A stretch of DNA of 59,649 bases, from positions 1 through 59,649 of IMG/VR virus record IMGVR_UViG_3300008262_000102; one strand, 5' to 3'. The DNA is from a virus. The notes under the pieces are model-generated. The model was given only the letters and a program-made list of their open reading frames with translations, ran no database searches and was not told the DNA's origin. The translations under genes and the position numbers were made by a program. Numbering within the stretch: the stretch's first letter is position 1; each line of letters begins with the position of its first letter. Of the stretch, positions 54,063-59,649 are shown one piece after another.

Positions 54063-55081
54063 TTTAAATCGGTCCAAGAAAAATCGTAAATTTTGGATTG
54101 TAGCACATTTCCAAAATTGTCCTCCAAACCAATTTCGTATAGATCGTCCATTTGTTTAAGTTTCTTTATTATTTCTGTTTTATCTTCATTTAATTCTAAT
54201 TCCGCAACTCTAGGAAATCCCAGAGCCAAGCGAGGGTCATCTTTATCAAAATCATTTTGAGTTAACCAATCGAAGAATTCTGGGGGTTGATAGATTTTCT
54301 GATCGTTCAGAATTGGAAAAGAAACTACAAATTCTCCGGTAAGATATCGGTAACCACTTATGTTTTCTCTATCTATATATTCGTCTCGATCTCTAAAGGC
54401 TTCGATATGACGTTTACCTAATTGTGCATAATAGATGGTGATATCCCCCCATTGTGTATATTCACTAAAAGAGTTTAATTCATTTATCGATAATTCCTGC
54501 ACTTGTTTACCGGAGATATGATTTCCTTGAAAATTTCTACCCATTAAGCTGCCAAATATGTATTGATTTGTGTATTCAGGAAAACGTTGATTTATCTTTA
54601 TAGACTCTACTGCGCTTTCAATTTCGTGACAGAGATTATTAATTAATCGAATATGCTGTTTAGTGTGGTCGTCAGCGACATTCCACCATTTACTGGGATT
54701 CCAACTTTGCCCTATTAAGATTTCAAAATGATGATGTATGTCATTCATTAGATCTCTATAACTATCTGTTTGTAATTTTTCTTTAGAAAAAATCAAATCA
54801 ATTTTTTCATACCCTAAGGGAATCATTCCTTGATTGATCTGTTGTATAGAACAATTTATTTCATCGCAGAGAAAGTCTAAATTTCTTGGATTCGAACTAT
54901 CCCAAGATGTTATCCAACCTTTGAGACAATTGTCTTTTTCTATAGGATGATCTATTTTAAAAAAATTATAAGAAAATAATGTTAACCAAGTTTTAGCCAG
55001 AGCATTATCTAATACTTTAAAATTTAATCTATAAGGAGAAACTTTGTTTTGAGAGTTTCTTAGAACTAAAAATATTTTCAC
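54059..55081 (-). CDS. Unknown protein (340 aa)
   Basis: Starts at a GTG inside a GTGA overlap, with GAGGTGG before it. It is AT-richer and longer than its neighbours. Elements: SYNFFKIDHPIEKDNCLKGW, a His-rich DIHHHFEILIGQSWNPSKWW, DDHTKQHIRLINNLCHEIES, YAQLGKRHIEAFRDRD. I recognise no family. Its base composition suggests a later insertion into the small-gene operon. Confidence 0.5.
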   Translation of the reverse strand: MKIFLVLRNSQNKVSPYRLNFKVLDNALAKTWLTLFSYNFFKIDHPIEKDNCLKGWITSWDSSNPRNLDFLCDEINCSIQQINQGMIPLGYEKIDLIFSKEKLQTDSYRDLMNDIHHHFEILIGQSWNPSKWWNVADDHTKQHIRLINNLCHEIESAVESIKINQRFPEYTNQYIFGSLMGRNFQGNHISGKQVQELSINELNSFSEYTQWGDITIYYAQLGKRHIEAFRDRDEYIDRENISGYRYLTGEFVVSFPILNDQKIYQPPEFFDWLTQNDFDKDDPRLALGFPRVAELELNEDKTEIIKKLKQMDDLYEIGLEDNFGNVLQSKIYDFSWTDLK

Positions 55082-55335
55082 GCCCACCTCATGGCAAACA
55101 TAGCGGCATCTTGCTCATTTTGGAAATACCATGCTCGCCCGTTTGGATCACTGAGATCTCGAAACTTGTCTTGACAATTTTCCAAACACCAAGTTAGTTT
55201 CTGTGAAAAATCATCATCCCGTAGAGTGATCGAATGATACGATTCTAATAACTGCATCAATCTTTCATCAACCTTGAGATGCTCTTCTGCTTTCTGAGCC
55301 CGCAGAATTGTCACTGTGGGATTCGGATCTATCAC
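55078..55335 (-). CDS. Small protein of the F-x-L-K/R-W tail family (85 aa)
   Basis: Helical first half, then SQKLTWCLENCQDKFRDLSD and the tail QNEQDAAMFAMRWA. Coupled to both neighbours by 4-base overlaps. Confidence 0.55.
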   Translation of the reverse strand: MIDPNPTVTILRAQKAEEHLKVDERLMQLLESYHSITLRDDDFSQKLTWCLENCQDKFRDLSDPNGRAWYFQNEQDAAMFAMRWA

Positions 55336-55688
55336 TTTCCGTGCCTCAACAGATATTCTGTAAGTCTAGCACCTGACAGTTTGGCTCGAATCTCAAATCG
55401 GTATCCATATTGCAGTTGATCCGGAATTCTATACCAGCTGGGAGTTTCCACTGAGTGAGACATGACCCATTTTCCTTCTTCACTTTGTTGCCAGTTCCAA
55501 AGTGGTTCTGCAGCATACAGATCTGGATCTTCTACGTCGCCCATGGTAAACGAATGGACAACGACTTCTCGCACTTCCTCTACTCGATCGTTGATTATCA
55601 TATACCTGTATGTATCTTTTCTAGGTCCACGACCTAGATAACCTTGAGCAGGTTCAAATTGGTACCCTTTGGTTTTTATTACGGCCAT
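55332..55688 (-). CDS. Unknown protein (118 aa)
   Basis: ATG within TAATG overlap. KTKGYQFEPAQGYLGRGPRK, then VREVVVHSFTMGDVEDPDLY and an aromatic beta-rich C-terminus (LQYGYRFEIRAKLSGARLTE). It lacks the tail motif of its neighbours. Confidence 0.5.
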   Translation of the reverse strand: MAVIKTKGYQFEPAQGYLGRGPRKDTYRYMIINDRVEEVREVVVHSFTMGDVEDPDLYAAEPLWNWQQSEEGKWVMSHSVETPSWYRIPDQLQYGYRFEIRAKLSGARLTEYLLRHGK

Positions 55689-55939
55689 TATGCCCACTTT
55701 AATATAAACATCAGCATATCTTGTTCTTCAACAAAATGAAATATGTATTTGGTATGATCGTTTCTACCTGCCCAGAACATTGTCCAAGCACCGTCGGTGT
55801 TGCCTACAGCTTCCCATCGTTTTCCAAACTGCGTTAGACACCAAGCGCCAGCGTCTCTATGTTTCTTAGCATCAATTAGAACATTGTGTTCTAGTTTTCT
55901 AAATGCTCTAAGGCCCCTGCGTCTTTGTGATGAGTTCAT
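55688..55939 (-). CDS. Small protein of the F-x-L-K/R-W tail family (83 aa)
   Basis: Start at ATGA overlap (MNSSQRRRGLRAFRK); an ATG 6 bases upstream is possible. GAWCLTQFGKRWEAVGNTDG, then tail EEQDMLMFILKWA. Confidence 0.55.
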   Translation of the reverse strand: MNSSQRRRGLRAFRKLEHNVLIDAKKHRDAGAWCLTQFGKRWEAVGNTDGAWTMFWAGRNDHTKYIFHFVEEQDMLMFILKWA

Positions 55940-56199
55940 TTCCATCTCAGGGTAAAATTCACAGCATCTACTTCAGATTCAAAGATAAAATCTGCACCTC
56001 TTCTTTCAAAGGGATTTTTACAATTTGCTGCCAACCAATGCGTGATATCCACCGCATGATTGTTGTCTGTGAATCTATCCAACATGACTCTGCGCCAACC
56101 CAACGATTTGAGCATTCCCCACATGACTTCTCGATCTATTTCACTCTGCATCTTTGTGCCGAGTTCATCTAAGATTTCTTTTTCTAGATCTCTTTTCAT
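55936..56199 (-). CDS. Small protein of the F-x-L-K/R-W tail family (87 aa)
   Basis: MKRDLEKEILDELGTKMQSE, then DITHWLAANCKNPFERRGAD and tail ESEVDAVNFTLRWK. The W-x-x-x-NC block is shared in spirit with the neighbours (WCLENCQD, WCINNCKD). Confidence 0.55.
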   Translation of the reverse strand: MKRDLEKEILDELGTKMQSEIDREVMWGMLKSLGWRRVMLDRFTDNNHAVDITHWLAANCKNPFERRGADFIFESEVDAVNFTLRWK

Positions 56200-56202
56200 A
56201 CG

Positions 56203-56790
56203 TTAGCGCCACTTCATTACAAACATCAACCGATCTCGATCATCACGGAACCAGAACTTGCGATTGTTCATATACCAACGCTGTGCAGGACTAGGAGCCT
56301 TTTCTTCGGCCCAGATACTGGTACCTGCGATCTCACCAAATGTTTCGTGACACCAGTGTTCCATTTCTCGCCAACTTCCGCCCACTGGTTCCACGCAATA
56401 ATATTTCGAACCATACACTGTACCTTCACTGAGCTTAAGGTCTTCAACTGCACGGTTATGTATATCATCCCATAACCGCATGAAGGCCTGATTAGTCAGA
56501 TGACTCTTTCCAATTCCGCGGCCTGCCATGGTCAATATCAGCTGACTGGGTTTGACGCCTTGAATTTTATTCAGTACATTCATTTGCCAATCCGGTATCA
56601 TACGAAAGTACAAGGCGTGATAATGTTCTTCACGCCATAGGTCTTTGCAGTTGTTAATGCACCATGTGGCCATTTCTTCGATTTGATTACGTGTGATATT
56701 ATCAAAGTTCACACGATACGGGTAAACTGTTCTAACTCGTGTTGCTAGAATCTCATTGAGAGATCCAATTTTAATCTTGTCCGTTGCCAT
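56203..56790 (-). CDS. P-loop-containing protein of the same tail family (195 aa)
   Basis: NQIEEMATWCINNCKDLWRE, then a Walker A-like AGRGIGKSHLT near residue 90-100, then MEHWCHETFGEIAGTSIWAE and the tail DDRDRLMFVMKWR. It looks like two units of the small-protein family flanking a P-loop segment. NTP binding is plausible, but no Walker B is clear. Confidence 0.5.
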   Translation of the reverse strand: MATDKIKIGSLNEILATRVRTVYPYRVNFDNITRNQIEEMATWCINNCKDLWREEHYHALYFRMIPDWQMNVLNKIQGVKPSQLILTMAGRGIGKSHLTNQAFMRLWDDIHNRAVEDLKLSEGTVYGSKYYCVEPVGGSWREMEHWCHETFGEIAGTSIWAEEKAPSPAQRWYMNNRKFWFRDDRDRLMFVMKWR

Positions 56791-57085
56791 ATCTTAGAAG
56801 AAACATTGTGCGTTTCTGATCATCGTAGAAATCCAGTCGAACTGTATGCACATTCATCTTACCCTCAAACCAACCAGCAGGTTCCATATTATACCATTCA
56901 CCGTTGTCTGGCCGTTTCACATAGTCTGGGTCTTTGATATACTCTCTGTGATCACGCACAGTAAAGCCCAGAACTTCTTTCATTTTTGATCTAGAAAGAT
57001 AGACACTGGGCTTTTCCCGTTGTTTAATACGGTCAAGTACTGTGTCCCATTGACTAGGAGTCATAACTACAGGTTTACTCATCAT
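56771..57085 (-). CDS. Small protein of the tail family (104 aa)
   Basis: Starts in an ATGATGA overlap. KPSVYLSRSKMKEVLGFTVR, GEWYNMEPAGWFEGKMNVHT, then tail DDQKRTMFLLRYGNGQD, where Trp is replaced by Tyr. Confidence 0.55.
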   Translation of the reverse strand: MMSKPVVMTPSQWDTVLDRIKQREKPSVYLSRSKMKEVLGFTVRDHREYIKDPDYVKRPDNGEWYNMEPAGWFEGKMNVHTVRLDFYDDQKRTMFLLRYGNGQD

Positions 57086-57381
57086 AACCACTTTAATTGA
57101 AATAATGTTGCTTCTGTATCATCGCTGATGTAGACAGTCCACATAGGATCACCACTGTTAAACCGATGCGTGATATCTGTTGTAGGACACATTCTACTCA
57201 TCCACTCTTGAAATTCTTGATCATCGCTAGGATATACCCAACAGTACCAACCGCGAGGTACGAACGATTCTCCAAATTGATTACCTGGATTGATAGGTTT
57301 TGTACCATCATCGAATCTCCAATGATGTACTGATGTTTTGCGCATTTTTACCCATCCGCCTTTTACTGCTACTAATGTCAT
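57082..57381 (-). CDS. Small protein of the F-x-L-K/R-W tail family (99 aa)
   Basis: RKTSVHHWRFDDGTKPINPG, RGWYCWVYPSDDQEFQEWMS, then tail DDTEATLFQLKWL. The start overlaps the upstream stop as ATGA. Confidence 0.55.
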   Translation of the reverse strand: MTLVAVKGGWVKMRKTSVHHWRFDDGTKPINPGNQFGESFVPRGWYCWVYPSDDQEFQEWMSRMCPTTDITHRFNSGDPMWTVYISDDTEATLFQLKWL

Positions 57382-57704
57382 TTCCAGGTACGATGATCTT
57401 CAGCCACCCATTCTACTCCGTCGTACTCGCCGATGTGCCAAGATACATCGCCGGGGATCTCCACTATCTTGAGCTTGGCATGACCGCCACTGGCAGCGGA
57501 GCCAAGTTCTTTGACTACCTTGACCAGATAGGGATCGTCTCTGGCCACATCACGATCATACCAACCAGGATCTGTGATACCTGCGAGTTTTTTGTATTCA
57601 TCACGAGCAAGATCACTGAGACCGAAACCGCCGTAGCAGTCGTTGATTACAATATATCGAACACCAGTCTTTAGATCATCTAAAAACTTTTGTGCATCGG
57701 TCAT
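57378..57704 (-). CDS. Unknown phage protein (108 aa)
   Basis: VRYIVINDCYGGFGLSDLAR, then RDDPYLVKVVKELGSAASGG and IVEIPGDVSWHIGEYDGVEW. I recall the YGGFGLS motif in proteins of several large phages, function unknown. Confidence 0.6.
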   Translation of the reverse strand: MTDAQKFLDDLKTGVRYIVINDCYGGFGLSDLARDEYKKLAGITDPGWYDRDVARDDPYLVKVVKELGSAASGGHAKLKIVEIPGDVSWHIGEYDGVEWVAEDHRTWK

Positions 57705-58270
57705 TTTTTACCTTTCTTTTTCTTACGTTTTTCTGTTGGTAGTGGAAAAGGAATATCGTTCAACATGCGATGTTGATCAATTGCCTCCTGTAGAGCAATC
57801 TCTACAAGCTCGTTGAAAGTGATATCACGGTCGTGTGCAATCTTCATATACTCTAACAGTTCTGCATCTTCGAAGTTTACTTCGATCTGTACACGAGTGT
57901 CATAGTCTTCACCATCACGAATAGCCAGTCCTTTTTGGATAAAGTCATCATCGACATCAAGGTCGATGTAATTGACGTCATCCCAGGCTTGGTCAAGATT
58001 AACATCACGTTGTCCCGCTTCTTGATCGTGAATTGATTTAAATTCAGGATTGATTAGTCGATAGGCACGATTACGAACATAGTCGTGTGCCTGTACTTCG
58101 TAGACTGTTTGATTCTTAGTGTCAAAGATAACTGTGAAACTATGACCATCCTGATCACCGTTCCAGGAGTCTAACATATGAGCGTCATGTCCGTAGCAAT
58201 TCCAACCGTAGCTGCTGCCTTCGGTGATACGGTAATCTACAAGTTCCATCCATTCTTTAAGAGAAATCAT
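57701..58270 (-). CDS. Unknown acidic protein with a lysine-rich tail (189 aa)
   Basis: GSSYGWNCYGHDAHMLDSWN, then acidic YIDLDVDDDFIQKGLAIRDG and a C-terminus TEKRKKKKGKK. TATCATG with AAAGGATT upstream. It is the first gene after a consensus promoter; no family is recognised. Confidence 0.55.
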   Translation of the reverse strand: MISLKEWMELVDYRITEGSSYGWNCYGHDAHMLDSWNGDQDGHSFTVIFDTKNQTVYEVQAHDYVRNRAYRLINPEFKSIHDQEAGQRDVNLDQAWDDVNYIDLDVDDDFIQKGLAIRDGEDYDTRVQIEVNFEDAELLEYMKIAHDRDITFNELVEIALQEAIDQHRMLNDIPFPLPTEKRKKKKGKK

Positions 58271-58294
58271 GATAATCCTTTCATTTGATGAGTT

Positions 58295-58323
58295 ATTATA
58301 ACACTAATTTTTCAGTTTGTCAA
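58295..58323 (-). promoter_or_regulatory. Consensus sigma-70 promoter
   Basis: TTGACA (58318-58323), 17 bases, TATAAT (58295-58300) on the minus strand; overlaps the stop of the membrane-protein gene. Confidence 0.92.
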
Positions 58324-58546
58324 TGTCTTTCTGTGGTTCAAACTTAGGTTCGTTAATAGTGTCTTCTGCGACAGTGAAACGCATTTTTGGATAGAGGCTT
58401 TCGTTTCTAAAAAACACCACGGTTACTGGTTTCCAATATTTGTGCAAGAGATTGTTAACCAGAACACACATAAACACCAATACCAATACACCTAGTGCAA
58501 ATAAAATACTGCCTATCAACCAATTTGCCATTTGTTCTGCTATCAT
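58304..58546 (-). CDS. Small membrane protein (80 aa)
   Basis: One long hydrophobic helix (WLIGSILFALGVLVLVFMCV, residues about 9-28), then a polar C-terminal part (NEPKFEPQKDIDKLKN). Unknown family. Confidence 0.55.
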   Translation of the reverse strand: MIAEQMANWLIGSILFALGVLVLVFMCVLVNNLLHKYWKPVTVVFFRNESLYPKMRFTVAEDTINEPKFEPQKDIDKLKN

Positions 58547-58794
58547 TCTTCATCCTCGTGCAGTTGATTCTTAAAAAACTCAAGTTGCATAATCAAATCC
58601 TGTATACCTTCACGGTTCATGGTAAGTGTAGTATTCCCCATTTGAAATGCCATACGATTATCATCAGTTAATCCAAATGTATAATATACCTTAGATTTGG
58701 TTTCTTGCTTAGGAGGTTCGATATAGGGAACTGCTTCGGGCCGTGGAAAGGGTAGTACATTTTTGTACTCGGGCTTTTTAAACCAATCAAACAT
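58543..58794 (-). CDS. Small unknown protein (83 aa)
   Basis: MFDWFKKPEYKNVLPFPRPE start chosen from GAGG seven bases upstream; an ATG at 58800 is possible. YYTFGLTDDNRMAFQMGNTT, then DLIMQLEFFKNQLHEDEE. Unknown. Confidence 0.5.
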   Translation of the reverse strand: MFDWFKKPEYKNVLPFPRPEAVPYIEPPKQETKSKVYYTFGLTDDNRMAFQMGNTTLTMNREGIQDLIMQLEFFKNQLHEDEE

Positions 58795-58927
58795 CTTCAT
58801 CCTCTTTGTTTTCAGTTTCTAAAACAGGAAAGTACATCTTCTCGCCATCCCAACGCTGGCCGCACCAACACTCGCCAAGATCGTTTATGATACAACTACC
58901 TGTGCCGCAACAACGTTCATCTTCCAT
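58787..58927 (-). CDS. Small Cys-rich protein (46 aa)
   Basis: MEDERCCGTGSCIINDLGEC, then WCGQRWDGEKMYFPV. AGGAGAAT precedes the ATG. The CCGTG-C-I...CWCGQ-WDGEKM pattern recurs, as I recall, in small T4-like phage proteins. Six Cys may bind a metal. Confidence 0.6.
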   Translation of the reverse strand: MEDERCCGTGSCIINDLGECWCGQRWDGEKMYFPVLETENKEDEDV

Positions 58928-58971
58928 ATATTCTCCTGCTGTTGTAAATTTTAAATCGTTCATATATAATG

Positions 58972-59346
58972 TCAGCGAGATAACAGTTGATCAGCTTTAG
59001 CTATACTTGCAAGACGTTGTTCCTCAGTAAGTTCATCGCAACGACTTGAGTAGTCGGGCATACGCAGATAATTGGCACCTCTGGGATTACCAGTATTCAA
59101 ACTACGAAATGTATACCAAGTCACAAACACCATGGTCACAATGGCCACATGACCTAACATGTTATAGCCAATTGTCAACAGTTCTCCGATATACAGGCCA
59201 AATGCCAAACACCAAAAACAACTCAACATAATCATGGCCAGGTACTTGGTAGGATTAGGCACATTGGCCAAAGCGTTCCGATCTACATTTAGTAACGCAG
59301 GAAATGCTTTGAATACAATATAGATAAATTTTAGTACACTGAACAT
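58972..59346 (-). CDS. Membrane protein, unknown (124 aa)
   Basis: N-terminal hydrophobic segment, then YLAMIMLSCFWCLAFGLYIG and GYNMLGHVAIVTMVFVTWYT, giving two or three membrane helices. The C-terminus is a charged helix (CDELTEEQRLASIAKADQLL). AAGGAT precedes the ATG. Confidence 0.6.
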   Translation of the reverse strand: MFSVLKFIYIVFKAFPALLNVDRNALANVPNPTKYLAMIMLSCFWCLAFGLYIGELLTIGYNMLGHVAIVTMVFVTWYTFRSLNTGNPRGANYLRMPDYSSRCDELTEEQRLASIAKADQLLSR

Positions 59347-59360
59347 GACTATCCTTTAGA

Positions 59361-59649
59361 TTACTTGTTCATCATTAGGGCGTTGAAGTTGCTAGGAACA
59401 ACAATAGTCTGCACTTGACCGTTCTTGATACCTTCTGAGATATTCAACATGGCTTGTGCTTGCATGAACTGAATACTTGCTCCGCTGTTGTTAGCCAATG
59501 CCGCCATACGACGGCTTTCAGCTTCAGCAGTCTTGACTTCAACTTCTTTCTGCTTGAGTTCATTCTTTGAGCGAACCAATGCGTTAGCACTTTCAACTAC
59601 AGAGTCTGCTGGCACAACATTACGAATCAGTACTTGGCTAATCATAATA
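59361..59649 (-). CDS. SPFH/band-7 domain protein, C-terminal part (cut by window edge)
   Basis: The frame remains open to the window end, so only the last 96 codons are seen. ISQVLIRNVVPADSVVESAN, then an Ala/Glu/Lys coiled coil (KNELKQKEVEVKTAEAESRR) and a final SNFNALMMNK. This is the usual end of prohibitin/band-7 proteins that scaffold membranes. Phage band-7 proteins are known in T4-like phages. Confidence 0.7.
   Translation of the reverse strand, partial: IMISQVLIRNVVPADSVVESANALVRSKNELKQKEVEVKTAEAESRRMAALANNSGASIQFMQAQAMLNISEGIKNGQVQTIVVPSNFNALMMNK

Noticed and set aside
1-59649. Insertion sequences, integrase or attachment sites
   Set aside because: No transposase or recombinase motif, no terminal repeats with target duplications, and the tRNAs are phage-type with encoded CCA in an array, not a host attachment site.

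Overview
The window looks like part of the genome of a large T4-like tailed phage (myovirus type) of a Gram-negative host. The evidence is dense, mostly overlapping genes, repeated T4-type late promoters (TATAAATA and close variants), near-perfect sigma-70 promoters with 17-base spacers in front of likely early genes, phage-type fibre proteins, and a huge tRNA array. The sequence is AT-rich by eye. A KDO-8-phosphate synthase and a QueD-like protein of the kind I know from alphaproteobacteria hint at a host with Kdo-containing LPS, but the host cannot be fixed from this window.

Layout. (1) 1-15 kb, all minus strand: a cut UvdE-type UV endonuclease, a glycosyltransferase, KdsA, a QueD-like enzyme, two paralogous fibre proteins, several unknown genes, a flavin-dependent tryptophan halogenase, a radical SAM enzyme, ThyX, a small virion-like protein, an Hc1-like basic protein and a fatty-acid desaturase. 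(2) 15-46.8 kb: an accessory island made almost entirely of redox and radical enzymes. With the radical SAM gene at 11 kb it totals ten radical SAM proteins (three with N-terminal B12-type or Rossmann domains, two with an N-terminal twitch-type cluster, one Tes-like), nine candidate 2-oxoglutarate/Fe(II) oxygenases, two QueC-like ATP pyrophosphatases, three methyltransferases, an SDR, and two cupin-like proteins. They sit in four tightly coupled operons around a fibre gene with an Mtd-type N-terminus. What they make or modify is unknown; modification of virion or host-surface proteins, or of a small molecule, is the main hypothesis.

(3) 36.9-41.7 kb: a metallophosphatase, a dual-specificity phosphatase, an IF-1 homologue, an SprT-like metalloprotease and an RNA polymerase omega homologue, mixed with the first tRNAs, one of them an initiator-type tRNA. 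(4) 39.6-49.7 kb: 34 recognisable tRNAs plus one embedded degenerate tRNA-Lys, together covering all 20 amino acids. Between them lie long non-coding stretches full of inverted repeats, including a 0.95 kb stretch that resembles the giant ornate phage RNAs (GOLLD/ROOL type). Three tandem sigma-70 promoters lie upstream at 50.4-50.6 kb.

(5) 50.6-59.6 kb, minus strand: ClpP, a DUF3307 membrane protein and a run of small unknown early-type genes, seven of which end in the same short motif (acidic residue, then F-x-hydrophobic-R/K-W/Y), and finally a cut SPFH/band-7 protein.

Regulation is unusually legible. Sigma-70 and late promoters are placed so that several transcripts should begin exactly at the A of the start codon (leaderless), and one terminator shares its stem with the next promoter. 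The phage seems equipped to take over transcription (omega), initiation (IF-1, initiator tRNA), decoding (tRNA set) and proteolysis (ClpP), and to run an elaborate, undescribed modification pathway.
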